Below, one piece after another: positions 9,070 to 18,227 of a stretch of 44,163 nt of DNA. The DNA is taken from NCBI GenBank assembly GCA_028285205.1, contig JANQQA010000255.1, forward strand, positions 1-44,163, given 5' to 3'. Position 1 is the first letter of the stretch, and every line of letters starts with the position of its first letter. The DNA comes from Bythopirellula sp. (GTDB lineage: Bacteria > Planctomycetota > Planctomycetia > Pirellulales > Lacipirellulaceae). Below the pieces are notes generated by a model that worked only from the letters and a program-made list of their open reading frames with translations, was not told where the DNA came from and searched no databases. The translations under genes and the position numbers were made by a program.

Positions 9070-9741
9070 TTACCGATGGCCTCTACAACCCGCAGCGACG
9101 CAGAGTGCGGCCAATGTAAGAGTGCTGGCAGTAATAGGTTCAGGGACCAGTTGAAATCGAATGTTATCGATCTCGTAGGAATTATTGAAAGGTGTGCCAA
9201 TCCCCTTCATAGTCACAGAACTTAGCCCTTTCCAATGGTCCCCGAAGTGATAGGTGTTCCAGACGCTGCCAATATCAAAAACTTGCTCGATCGATCCACC
9301 ACCGACGAACCGTCCGGTGAACATAACCTCGCTCGCCGGTTCGACAAAATCTCTGTCAGCAGCACTGCCGAGGCGAAGGCGGGCTTCAGTCAGATCTACA
9401 GCAAAAAGCGAAAAGCTAGCGCGATCAACTCGGCTCATCACAACAGGGTTTAAGCCTCGATAATCGGAAAAATTGACGTGCGTGGACCCATTATCTTGCG
9501 AACCTGGGAAACGGTTGCTGCGATGTGATTGGTTAGTTTCGGTATCAAAGTAGAAACCGCCGGAAACGATGTCTCCACCAGGTTCGTTGACTGAGGGACG
9601 GGTCGCGACATCTTCAAAGTCTACGACTTCATTGGCTTTAGAATGAGCATTGAAGAGCGACAAGAACAGGATAGGCGTATAGAAAAAAAGCTGCTCTAAG
9701 TGTTGGCGTGAATAAGCTAAGCCTATTTGGAATTCTCTCAT
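9070..9741 (-). CDS. PEP-CTERM sorting-domain protein of unknown function
   Basis: Exported protein of 223 residues. A hydrophobic signal segment lies at about residues 19-33 (FFYTPILFLSLFNAHS). The middle is a beta-rich domain with VVDFEDV, GGFYFDTE, WNTYHFGDHW and a late NSYEIDNIRF, a pattern common in small PEP-CTERM proteins with a jelly-roll fold. The C-terminus has VPEPITAS, a short hydrophobic helix and a basic end (CRGHR), so it should be processed by an exosortase encoded elsewhere. It stands alone between two intergenic repeats. I cannot name a binding partner. Confidence 0.75.
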   Translation of the reverse strand: MREFQIGLAYSRQHLEQLFFYTPILFLSLFNAHSKANEVVDFEDVATRPSVNEPGGDIVSGGFYFDTETNQSHRSNRFPGSQDNGSTHVNFSDYRGLNPVVMSRVDRASFSLFAVDLTEARLRLGSAADRDFVEPASEVMFTGRFVGGGSIEQVFDIGSVWNTYHFGDHWKGLSSVTMKGIGTPFNNSYEIDNIRFQLVPEPITASTLTLAALCVAAGCRGHR

Positions 9742-9967
9742 TGAACTGCCTTTATCATGGAAGGCAATTACCTACATCCATTATCCCCGTCGACATAAAG
9801 TAGCATAACTAATTTAATTGACCACAGTCAAATCGAACTGTGAAACGCGACGCAAAGAGCCAAAGCAGGTTTCTTGTCCGACCCCCTGCGTAAGTGCTCC
9901 GCCATACGTCTCATCGGGTAAGACCTTCAGTTAGCCTCAATATTCCCCGGGGGCACATCACTTCAGG

Positions 9968-10032
9968 CAATTCCCATTCTGAGATGCGCGCATCGGTGTG
10001 AACCTCCTCATTTGGAATCGGCTTCGTCCCAA
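9968..10032. repeat. REP-like element, third copy
   Basis: TTCCCATTCTGAGAT is followed by GCGCGCATCGGTGTGAAC and then TTGGAATC, matching the copies at 6137 and 8873 in order and spacing. It lies just past the end of a decayed recombinase. An inner ATTTGG/CCAAAT pair can form a short stem. The remainder of 9742-10007 shows no gene. Confidence 0.6.
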
Positions 10033-10053
10033 ATCATAAATTGAGCCGCAAAA

Positions 10054-10952
10054 TCAGCTGGCATCATCGAATCGCCGCTTGCAGCAAGGACAATTCTCAT
10101 CGTTGTCCCTGAGCAGGGCTGAGAAAGCCGATGGCTGCGGCAGCGTGTAATCGCCCTGAATGCCAACGGCGCTCGGTGAGCGTAATGCCGGTAAGTCACC
10201 CCGGCGACAGAATGCCCCAGGATCTCGATCGACGATTCGGGGATATGTTCGTCATGGTAGGTTGCGCACGTTTTTCGTAAGTCCTTCAGTTCCCAGAGCT
10301 CATCGACACCTGTTTCACCATTCTTCTTGGGAGCAATTCCGGCAAGCTGACAGAGATGCTGAAACCTGAGGTTGGGTCGAATGCTTCCACCGAGGAATAC
10401 TGGTTCATCAATATTCGGATTCCGAGATAGGATGCTCTTGATGTGAGCATGCACACCCCTGTTCATTGGTCGATAGAAAGACTTATTTGTCTTAATCCGT
10501 CGATAGAGTAGCCATCCCCATCGCGACTTCTGCTTGGTTTGTCGATCCGGACATCGGCGATCCCAGTGGACATGCCTCCAGAGAATCGGTTCATGGAATG
10601 GGGCGGTCCTCCAAATGGTGCCAGTATCCAGTCCATAGTTGAACAATAGTACTAGAGCTGCTCGCCAATATCGACCTAATGGGATCTCCTCTTTCCAGCC
10701 TTTCGGTCGTTTCATGTTGTGCGTGGCGAGATAGAGAGCATTAATCTCGGCTTTGGTGAGGTAGTGTCTGCCTGCTACAAGTCGCTGAGATTTTGGTTTG
10801 GGAAACCGCGGGAATGAATCAATGAGGCCTTGCTCCCAAGCCCAAGCAATGATTGCTCGAAGATGATCCCTAGCCTTGTTGGCGGTACGTCCCGGATTCG
10901 TGCCTTCGTCAGTGACCGCACGTTGGTGGACCCAACCCGAGGCGGTTTTCGT
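10054..10952 (-). pseudogene. tyrosine recombinase/integrase, frameshifted and lacking a start
   Basis: Planctomycete-type integrase. In one frame, reading leftward from 10952, one finds TANKARDHLRAIIAWAWEQG, FPRFPKP, AGRHYLTKAEINALYLATH, then the catalytic domain with LKDLRKTCATYHDEHIPES, EILGHSVAGVTYRHYAHRAP. No ATG, GTG or TTG with a ribosome site precedes the first homologous residues, and a stop closes the frame at 10953-10955, so the N-terminal domain is lost. Near 10145-10152 the frame breaks: the family's cysteine-rich tail (LPQPSAFSALL, then CPCCKRRF) is intact but in another frame, ending at a stop at 10054. One lost base explains this. The uninterrupted frame runs on to 10008 with unrelated residues. 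Both defects argue for an inactive gene. Confidence 0.8.
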
Positions 10953-11413
10953 TCAATGGCAAGTCGCTACGTTGAAAACGACCGAACGCAGTTGACTGGC
11001 ACTTGCGGCTAGCCTGTGGTGCAGTCGGTCGACCCCACCGAGTTCAGAATAGTGCTCCCGCCTAAGTTTACCTGAAAGTCCGAGGGTGATGCCCACCATC
11101 AGAATCGAATAGAGAGATTCCACATCAGGATGATTTCGCCGATTGCAGAAACTGAACGGCTGAACTTTCTGTTAACGACGCCGAATGAAAGATCGTCATC
11201 CAATCGAGGGGGACGAGTGCTGTCGATTTGATACCACTCAATGGGATTGCAATAAATTTCCAGGCGATTCCAAGCTCGGTGGTGATCACCGCGGGTGGAA
11301 TCGTCGCTAGTCATGCCGGTGGGAGATTCGACAACAGCGAAATTGGAAAGATGAAGGACGAAGTGGTGCAATTCCATGGATTCGAAGTAGGCTGAACTTT
11401 TTCATTAGAAGTT
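10953..11413. other. intergenic with palindromic repeat, no gene supported
   Basis: I could not find the missing N-terminal half of the adjacent integrase in any frame. A segment near 11281-11304 (GGTGATCACCGCGGGTGGAATC) closely resembles one near 26531-26552, which places it in the palindromic repeat family. A minus-strand open frame at 11099-11377 overlaps this repeat, matches no family I know and is probably chance. Confidence 0.5.
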
Positions 11414-14400
11414 TTACACTGTCTTCCTGACGGCGATAACGATGGTGAGGGCCAGCAGAAGAAGCGTGTAACCGGTCGGTTCGGGCACTCGCTGCAAGGT
11501 TGCACGTGCAGAACCAAACTGACGCTGCCAGATGAGATAGTCAACTCCTGATACATTGCGGTCTGCACTAGCGTCGCCGTCCGAATGAGTGCCATTCCCG
11601 GTGATTCCGAACCCTGCTTCCCACAATTGCAAGTCGACTTGATTGACCAGCCCGTTTGCGTCGAAGTCAGCCAAGTAGGTTGTGCCGAGCGTGATGCTGC
11701 TGGTCGTGTAGTCAATCAGCCGTAGCAGGTCGTCAGGCAGGATTGGAAGTTGCAAGTCCGCAAACTCCCCAGTTATGCCAGCATCAGCAGTGAGTATTTC
11801 AAAACGGTTTCCCGCTTCCGGCACGAATCCATCATCGAATGTGACGTGCAGCGTGCCGTCGAGTTGAGCCGAACCGGCGATATGCAGCAGATCGTGACTG
11901 GTGCCTGCTTCTGTTCCGCCCAAAGCAATTTGAAGACTACCCTCGGCGAGTTGGGTGTAATTTCCATTGAGCTCCAGTATGCCTACTGGATCCAGTGGAG
12001 TGGTCGGGACTGAAACGAAGCTGGCTCTAAGCTGCACGTCGTTTACGTGGGTGTTTGCGATCGGATCGTTTGCATTCCAACCGTAGAGTCTCACCTCCAA
12101 CGACTCGGCTTCTACAACCTCGCTGCCTGAGTAGGATGCTGTGAAGAAGTGGTCGTTGTTACTGCCAGCATTGAAAATGTTGTTGAGTTGAGCGAGCTCC
12201 GCACCGGCAGCGAAGCCGTCGATGCTCGTGAATATTGCGTAGTCGTTGGCGGCGTTAACGCCGTTTCGCCACAGATTGAACGACACACTCTCAAGAGTCA
12301 TGGCAATGCCCGGCACGGGTGCAACCGAGAACGTGAGGTAGTCATCATTGGCAATTGCGGCCGAGAGTGTCGAAGAGTCGTAACCCGAGATGTTGAACTC
12401 GTTGCCCACTGAACCGGGCGAAGCAGGAGTGATCCCAGGGCCGTAATTGAGTCCCTCGGTTACTCGAAGATGTTCGTAGAGCACTGTCGACTGCGTCAGC
12501 GGTGCGTCATTTTGCACCCCCACAAAGTTGAAGCGAATTGCCTGGATTGAGCCCGTGTCGACTCCGGTTGGTGGATCGGGCAGCGTAAGGTCATCGGGAA
12601 TGCGGGGTGAGACGGTGCCGCGATTCAGGACGTTCCCCGTCGCGGAACCGACCCCGGCAAGGCTTCCGCCTTCAATTCTAATCTGCCGTTTCGTGGTGAT
12701 ATCGGCATGCAACAGACCAATCCGACCACCATCACCGATAAGCAATCCGTTGCGAGCCGCGAAACTAACACCCGGCAGAAGCGACAGCGTCAATGGCCCG
12801 GTAGTGCCACGTAGACGAAGTCCCAACATCGAACGGTTGTTTGCGACATCAACGAGTTCTGCGGCTCCGAAACTGCCATTCATTAAAACTCCAAAGTTAC
12901 CCGCAGGTACCCCACCTGACCAACTGGAGCTGCTTTCAAAACTATTGCCACCCGTCCACGTAGTTTGGTTGTAGTCGAACGCATCCTCTTCACCCATCGA
13001 ACTGGCAAGTTGCGTGACCAGCAAAGGCTGTTGGGCTGCAACGTCGTTAGACTCGGTGGGGTCGTCGGCGAGATTGTAGAGTTCTTGATGGCCATTGCTG
13101 AATAGCACGTACTTCCAATCGTCTTGAATCCAGGATCGCCGCGCGGGCACAGCCGTTGACCCTCTGACAAGATCACCATTCGCGCCGTTGGTGAACCAGT
13201 TGCCGTTAAACTCGTGATAAAACCCATGCCGCTCGGCTTGGTTGGGGTCTGGCGAACCAACCAATTCATCCGCGATCGAAACACCGTCTAGTCCAACGGG
13301 GCTTTCGACTCCGGCAAGATCCGCGGCGGTCGGCAAGAAGTCGGCAAAGTCACCCACATGATCGCTGGACGAACCGGCCGGGATATGCCCTTCCCACTGA
13401 GCAAGAAACGGTGTCCTGATGCCACCTCCGTACAGGTCACGTTTCCAGCCGGGGTAGGGACCGTTGGAATTGAAGAACTCGGGATCATGTCGCAGGCTAC
13501 CGCCCTCGATGTGTGTGCCATTGTCGCTGGCGAACATGATGAGCGTTACATCCGCAATGCTATCCGAGAAATCGCCATCGCCGTTGGGATCATCGACCGC
13601 GTCAAGCAATTCACCGATGCGACGATCCATACGCGTGACCATCGAAGCAAAGATCTTTCGCGATTCCGGCCAGGCTTGCGCCGCTGCGTAGGGCTCGATC
13701 TCCGGAACTTCCATGTCGAAATGGGCGATCTGAAAGCTCAGTTGAACATAAAACGGTTCAGGGGACGAAGCTTGGGTTCGAACGTACTGGGTCGCTTCCT
13801 GGGCATAGAGATCATCGGTGTAGCCACCATTGGTCGGCACCTGCGTCACCGTGTTCGGGCTTGAACTATTGGCCCGTTCCAGGAAGGGACTGAAATGGTC
13901 CCACGCCGCAACGCCATCGCGCAGGCCGTAGAATTCGTCAAAACCTTGATTAGTCGGCAGTGACTGAGTTCCATTGCCGACGTGCCATTTGCCATACATG
14001 GCCGTCGAGTAACCTGCTGTCTTTAGCACCTCAGCCACGGTTGTGTCTTTGCTTTGAAGTGTGACGCTATTTCCGGATTCGCGAGTGTGCCCTGTGTGAA
14101 GCCCGGTCAGCAGGACACCGCGTGAAGGGGAACACACGGGAGCCCCAGAATACATGTTGTTCATGGTCACTCCCGCAGCGGCCAGCCGATCGAGATTGGG
14201 AGTTTGCACCTCTTGTTGCCCATAGACGCCGATGTCGCCGATCCCTAAATCATCCGCGAGAATAAAGATGATGTTCGGCTTAGTACCCGTTTGGGCGACG
14301 AGGGGGAGGGCCGCGCACGCGAAGAGTAAAGTCGAAAAGCCTGCAACCAAGAAATGCAATCTGAGACGGCCAATTCGTTGCAAGATCACAATACACCCTG

Positions 14401-14416
14401 CTTTCCCGGCTCTCAC
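11414..14416 (-). CDS. sulfatase fused to beta-rich domains, dockerin-like repeats and PEP-CTERM
   Basis: Protein of 1000 residues. A signal segment (about 20-42) is followed by a type I sulfatase domain (about 46-470): metal-binding ADDLG near 54-58, the formylglycine motif CSPSR with the Cys at residue 95, GKWHVG with Lys 143, and ASDNGTH. The Cys is expected to be converted to formylglycine for sulfate ester hydrolysis. Beta-rich segments follow, including a passenger-like LELNGNYTQ, GSLQIALGG and FEILTADAGITG series. Two dockerin-like loops (DFDANGLVNQVDLQLW, DGDASADRNVSGVDYLIW) come next, then VPEPTGY, a hydrophobic helix and RKTV. It starts with GTG overlapping the previous stop (GTGA), so it is co-translated with the upstream sulfatase. 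A sulfatase with its own surface-anchoring tail is unusual; most sulfatases are about 450-550 residues. Confidence 0.88.
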   Translation of the reverse strand: MRAGKAGCIVILQRIGRLRLHFLVAGFSTLLFACAALPLVAQTGTKPNIIFILADDLGIGDIGVYGQQEVQTPNLDRLAAAGVTMNNMYSGAPVCSPSRGVLLTGLHTGHTRESGNSVTLQSKDTTVAEVLKTAGYSTAMYGKWHVGNGTQSLPTNQGFDEFYGLRDGVAAWDHFSPFLERANSSSPNTVTQVPTNGGYTDDLYAQEATQYVRTQASSPEPFYVQLSFQIAHFDMEVPEIEPYAAAQAWPESRKIFASMVTRMDRRIGELLDAVDDPNGDGDFSDSIADVTLIMFASDNGTHIEGGSLRHDPEFFNSNGPYPGWKRDLYGGGIRTPFLAQWEGHIPAGSSSDHVGDFADFLPTAADLAGVESPVGLDGVSIADELVGSPDPNQAERHGFYHEFNGNWFTNGANGDLVRGSTAVPARRSWIQDDWKYVLFSNGHQELYNLADDPTESNDVAAQQPLLVTQLASSMGEEDAFDYNQTTWTGGNSFESSSSWSGGVPAGNFGVLMNGSFGAAELVDVANNRSMLGLRLRGTTGPLTLSLLPGVSFAARNGLLIGDGGRIGLLHADITTKRQIRIEGGSLAGVGSATGNVLNRGTVSPRIPDDLTLPDPPTGVDTGSIQAIRFNFVGVQNDAPLTQSTVLYEHLRVTEGLNYGPGITPASPGSVGNEFNISGYDSSTLSAAIANDDYLTFSVAPVPGIAMTLESVSFNLWRNGVNAANDYAIFTSIDGFAAGAELAQLNNIFNAGSNNDHFFTASYSGSEVVEAESLEVRLYGWNANDPIANTHVNDVQLRASFVSVPTTPLDPVGILELNGNYTQLAEGSLQIALGGTEAGTSHDLLHIAGSAQLDGTLHVTFDDGFVPEAGNRFEILTADAGITGEFADLQLPILPDDLLRLIDYTTSSITLGTTYLADFDANGLVNQVDLQLWEAGFGITGNGTHSDGDASADRNVSGVDYLIWQRQFGSARATLQRVPEPTGYTLLLLALTIVIAVRKTV

Positions 14417-15792
14417 TGCACAGAAAGTCGCATCACTTTGTGCAAGCGGCGAAAATCTTGGAGAGTTGCAGCAAACTCAGATCGTTCAGCTAAATTGCTG
14501 GCTTCGCGAGGGTCATTCTCTAAGTCATAAAGTTCTTCGTAAGGTGGATCGACTTCGAGATACCGAATGTACTTCCATTGGTGTGTTCGGATCGCCTCAC
14601 TCTTAGGAATACCATCCCAATTCAGGTAGTGCCCGTAGAAAAAGTTCGACGGCCAGCTGGGTGCTCCATCTCCCCGTCCATAATCGCTGCCGTCCACTAG
14701 AGGCTTGAGACTCCGGCCTTGCATGGAGGGTGGGCTTTTGAGATTAGCGTAGTCGAGAATTGTTGAGGGCAGATCGATGTTCAGTGCCATCTCGGTCCGG
14801 CGTCTGTCTGCTTGTGTTCCTAGAATTCTCGGATCGTAAACAATCAGCGGCACGCGAATTGATTCTTCGTGTGCGTACCACTTGCCAGCTAAGCCGCGTT
14901 CGCCCAGATAGAAGCCATTGTCGGAAGAGAAGATAATGACGGTATTCTCAGCAAGACCGCGCTCAGCGAGTGCGGCGCGAATCTGACCGACAGCGATATC
15001 TACGCCCGCAACCAAACGGTAATAGCCCTTGATAGAATCCTGAGCCAGATGGTTCGTCGCGAATCGATTCACCCACCGTTTACGATTCTCAGAGTTTTTC
15101 AATAAGTCCGGTAGCCGATCGAAGTACTCTGGTTCGGTCAGAGGTACTCGCGGGATCGTCACATCACGGTAAAGGTCCGAAAGGTTGCGATCGAAGTTGA
15201 ACGGAATCTCGTATCCTCCCTCATCGACGTGCGGCGCCTTGAAACTGATCGACAGACAGAAGTTGCGATCGGAGTCCAGCTGATCGAGAAACTCCAGAGC
15301 TTGGCTACCCATCTTGGCGGTCAAGTGTTCGGAATCTCTGTCCTCGCTCGAGTAGTAGGAGCCTTGACCAGGGAATCCCCGGTTGAAGTCGAAAAAGTTC
15401 TCTGGGGGATCGCCGACTCCCCATTTGCCGATAAATCCGAGCTGATAGCCGGCCGCTTTGAGCTGACCAAAGTAGCTTGCTTCTAGCTGCTCGGGTGTAA
15501 GCGACACACCGAAAGCATTGATTCCATGACGCAAGGCATGCTGCCCAAGCATGATGGAAGCGCGACTCGTCATGCAAATGCTCGTGGTGACGTATGCATT
15601 CTCAAAGAGTGTTCCTTGATGCGCCAGTTCATCCAGGTTCGGCGTCTTGGCGTATTGGTTTCCTGCAACGCCTAGCAGATCCGATCGCTGGTCGTCAGTG
15701 AGTAAGAACAGAATGTTCGGACGCGACTCTTCGGCGGCACCATTCCCGACCGCTAGCACACAAAACAGAAAACTCTTCAGCAAGCTACGCAC
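14413..15792 (-). CDS. exported type I sulfatase
   Basis: A 459-residue sulfatase of the alkaline-phosphatase-like superfamily. The signal peptide spans about 1-21. Motifs: LLTDDQR with metal ligands at 33-34, the active-site signature CMTSR (Cys 73), GKWGVGD, and SSDNGFYLGERG in the C-terminal metal site. The usual Pro in C-x-P-x-R is Thr here, a variation known among anaerobic-type and planctomycete sulfatases. C-terminal EELYDLENDP is typical. It starts with GTG at 15792, with GAGAAG a few bases upstream. It lies 36 bases downstream of the FecR-like gene and overlaps the next sulfatase by four bases. Substrate is not predictable; sulfated algal polysaccharide is the family expectation. Confidence 0.9.
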   Translation of the reverse strand: MRSLLKSFLFCVLAVGNGAAEESRPNILFLLTDDQRSDLLGVAGNQYAKTPNLDELAHQGTLFENAYVTTSICMTSRASIMLGQHALRHGINAFGVSLTPEQLEASYFGQLKAAGYQLGFIGKWGVGDPPENFFDFNRGFPGQGSYYSSEDRDSEHLTAKMGSQALEFLDQLDSDRNFCLSISFKAPHVDEGGYEIPFNFDRNLSDLYRDVTIPRVPLTEPEYFDRLPDLLKNSENRKRWVNRFATNHLAQDSIKGYYRLVAGVDIAVGQIRAALAERGLAENTVIIFSSDNGFYLGERGLAGKWYAHEESIRVPLIVYDPRILGTQADRRRTEMALNIDLPSTILDYANLKSPPSMQGRSLKPLVDGSDYGRGDGAPSWPSNFFYGHYLNWDGIPKSEAIRTHQWKYIRYLEVDPPYEELYDLENDPREASNLAERSEFAATLQDFRRLHKVMRLSVQ

Positions 15793-15828
15793 AAATACTT
15801 CTCACAAATTACAGAGGACGGGTCGCTA

Positions 15829-17319
15829 TCATTCTGTTCGCACGAGTATACGAATTTGATCGATCGCTCGTGTACTCATCGTTGCAGACAGTTGCATTCG
15901 GTCTTTCGAGATCGTCACAACATCCGAGTTGTGCTCAGGCGTAGACTCTAGCCCGCGATGGATATCATCGCACTGTAGAGTCCAACCTGCGCCAAGCGCG
16001 GCATTGGTTTCATTCAGTCGTACGTGATCGGTAAGTACCCCCAGGATCTCGCTGCTAAAGGTAGCATGCCCGCGTACGCGATGTTCCGACGTTTCTGGAT
16101 CACAATGCAGCAGGTAACAATTGACGCGTGTCCCGGCGGGTATGGATCCGCTCTGACGACTAAATCTGCGGAACGTCCCAGCACCTTGCAGATTAACCGT
16201 TAGATCATTTGCAAGCACACGATTAGAACTCTCAAGAAACATAAACGCCGTGTGATCCTGATCGAATTCGTTGCGATCGAGATTGACCGGATGTTGACCG
16301 ATGAATTTCCACTTCTGAGAAAGAGTCGGCTGCAGGCGAATCCCTTCAAAATGTTCAAGGGGAGTACTTTCGCCGATTTGCGTTTCGTGCCTGATCATGT
16401 CGCCCGCTGAGCCGATTACGGATTCAGCTTGTTCGTGCGCTTTCACCCTCACGCGACCTTCGGTTACGTGAACCCAAGTCGACTCATCAGTCACCGATAC
16501 TCCAAAACTAGTACTGAGATCGGTCACCGTCGTGCTGGGAGTTTCGACAACCAGCCCTACGCCATCAGGGCCAACTCGTGCCGTTAATGTTCCATGAGAC
16601 AATTCTGTAATTCTGTCCGAGGCTGCTCGGAACTTCGCCGGCCCACAGAGTGCGATTTGCGCGTCATATAGTGCGATCTGCACCAAGCCCGACTCAATTT
16701 CGATCCATCGACCAAGCACATCCTCGCCAGCCTCTAGAGTGGACTCGGTGGCCCAATGCACATCTTCCAATGCCGAGATTTTGGCAACCTCGGCTGGTCG
16801 CATCGCCCAATAGAGTGTCGCTGCTACGAAAACGGTAGCTGCAAGCGACCACGCATATTTACGCGATGGGAAATATTGCTGCAGCCAATTACCTGAGTGT
16901 TGGGTGGTCGCGCGATCTACTTGCGAGTTCCCCTGATGCCCTCGATGACGTACATCTCCACTCACCCGCACTTTTTGAACGTCCCTATTTGTATCAGGCG
17001 ACGACGGAGCATTCGCAGTCGAAACAGATTCCGAACCGGAGGCCTGAATGGAATCATGCCTGGGCGACGAGGGAGAAGCCGAGACGGCTTGAGTCAGTTC
17101 CTTTAGCTCAAGCAGTGGCTTAGAAAGTCGCTCTTCTATAAGTGCCTCGTTAGCGACGATTCGGACGTATTCTTGACGAAGAGCTGGGCTTGATTGCAGC
17201 AGATCGTTTAGTAGATTCTGCTGTTCCGCTGAGAGCACGCCATCGACCGCCGCGGAAAGGATGACACGAAGTTCCCCTAGGCTCTCGTCATTGGAACCGG
17301 TGTTTGGAGGTTCGATCAT
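15829..17319 (-). CDS. FecR-domain membrane regulator
   Basis: Protein of 496 residues. The N-terminal cytoplasmic part (SLGELRVILSAAVDGVLSAE, residues 13-32, then SSPALRQEYVRI) matches the short anti-sigma-like head of planctomycete FecR proteins. A low-complexity linker (80-150) precedes one transmembrane helix (155-173). A FecR domain spans about 195-310 (ALYDAQIALCGPAKF, VETPSTTVTDLSTSFGV, VTEGRVRVKA). The C-terminal region (330-496) is beta-rich, probably a ligand-sensing jelly roll. The start codon overlaps the sigma-factor stop (ATGA). It should transmit an external polysaccharide or sorting signal to the sigma factor, by analogy with FecI/FecR systems; direct interaction is inferred. 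Confidence 0.8.
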   Translation of the reverse strand: MIEPPNTGSNDESLGELRVILSAAVDGVLSAEQQNLLNDLLQSSPALRQEYVRIVANEALIEERLSKPLLELKELTQAVSASPSSPRHDSIQASGSESVSTANAPSSPDTNRDVQKVRVSGDVRHRGHQGNSQVDRATTQHSGNWLQQYFPSRKYAWSLAATVFVAATLYWAMRPAEVAKISALEDVHWATESTLEAGEDVLGRWIEIESGLVQIALYDAQIALCGPAKFRAASDRITELSHGTLTARVGPDGVGLVVETPSTTVTDLSTSFGVSVTDESTWVHVTEGRVRVKAHEQAESVIGSAGDMIRHETQIGESTPLEHFEGIRLQPTLSQKWKFIGQHPVNLDRNEFDQDHTAFMFLESSNRVLANDLTVNLQGAGTFRRFSRQSGSIPAGTRVNCYLLHCDPETSEHRVRGHATFSSEILGVLTDHVRLNETNAALGAGWTLQCDDIHRGLESTPEHNSDVVTISKDRMQLSATMSTRAIDQIRILVRTE

Positions 17320-17879
17320 GATCCCAGCAAACCTTGTAGACGATGTTCAATGCACTTGGCCAGTTTTGCACGAATGCGATGCAACATTGCGGAAATAGCT
17401 CCCGGCGTCTTGTCGAGTATTCTTGCCATTTCCTCTACACTTCCCCCGGGTCCGTAACGCGCGTTTAGGAGCTTTCGTTGGGAATCGGTTAAGCCTTTAA
17501 GGCAGGACTCAAGTGCTTCGCGTCTTTGATCGATCGAGAGCGATTCTGCTTCCGCATCGACGGCTATCAAGGCCAACAAATCGTCGTTGAACAAGTGACG
17601 ATCACGCGTTCGAGATCGCCTTTCGCTCAAGACTTCATAAAACGCCACGCTACACGCCCATGCTCCGAAATTGGTACCCCATTGGAACTCCGATTCCTTT
17701 TCGAGCAAGACGATGTTGGTTTGCTGTAAAACATCGTGCGCTCGTTCGCGATTCAGAAGCAACGACAATATATACGCGTAGAGACGCCCTTGAGCAGCGA
17801 TAATTTCCAAGACAAACTGATCGTGACCCCCGGGAGAGTTCTTGTCGGCACCACCATCTGGAGTCTCCGTATCCGGCAT
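17316..17879 (-). CDS. ECF-type sigma factor, Rhodopirellula/Verrucomicrobium family
   Basis: A 187-residue sigma-70 family factor. Region 2 lies at about 22-90 (LYAYILSLLLNRERAHDVLQ, then WACSVAFYEVL) and region 4 at about 125-180, with SVEEMARILDKTPGAIS and a recognition helix LHRIRAKLAKCIEHRL. The layout matches the short planctomycete sigma factors usually encoded beside FecR proteins. It is the first gene of a four-gene operon with a FecR-like protein and two sulfatases and overlaps the FecR gene by four bases. The operon order suggests that it drives expression of the sulfatases in response to substrate, possibly with autoregulation. Confidence 0.87.
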   Translation of the reverse strand: MPDTETPDGGADKNSPGGHDQFVLEIIAAQGRLYAYILSLLLNRERAHDVLQQTNIVLLEKESEFQWGTNFGAWACSVAFYEVLSERRSRTRDRHLFNDDLLALIAVDAEAESLSIDQRREALESCLKGLTDSQRKLLNARYGPGGSVEEMARILDKTPGAISAMLHRIRAKLAKCIEHRLQGLLGS

Positions 17880-18227
17880 CTCTTGTTGAACCGAAGCTGC
17901 ACGGTCCTCCGTAAGTACAGTCGAATTTTTGTGTTCGTTGGATATCGTTCTACTCCTGTCAGCTCACGAATCTTACGACAATAGTTAGCATTTCTTCCTA
18001 GATTGGATTGAACATCCCTGATTTCTAGATGGCCCCAAGAGTGTAAAGCTTAGGCTAACTAGTCAGGAGAAGAATTATTGGGTGATCCGGAAAGTTAACG
18101 CGTATTTTCGTAAGAATCGCCGAGCCAGCGGAGTAGAAACGTAGCGGAGATAGCGATTGCTCCCCTGCACTGATGGTGCAGCCTCGTCTTGCCCTATTTT
18201 TTCAGCATCTCACTCAGGAGCCTTCCT
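17880..18227. other. divergent intergenic region
   Basis: This stretch separates the leftward sigma/sulfatase operon from the rightward DUF1559 gene and must hold promoters for both. I saw no clear palindromic operator and no gene. The end contains CAGGAG at 18215-18220, the Shine-Dalgarno sequence of the TTG start at 18228. Confidence 0.5.

Noticed and set aside
11099-11377. 92-codon open frame on the minus strand
   Set aside because: It overlaps a palindromic repeat, has no ribosome binding site and matches no family.
13358-13864. 168-codon plus-strand frame opposite the anchored sulfatase
   Set aside because: The opposite strand encodes a clear sulfatase; this is an antisense frame kept open by codon bias.
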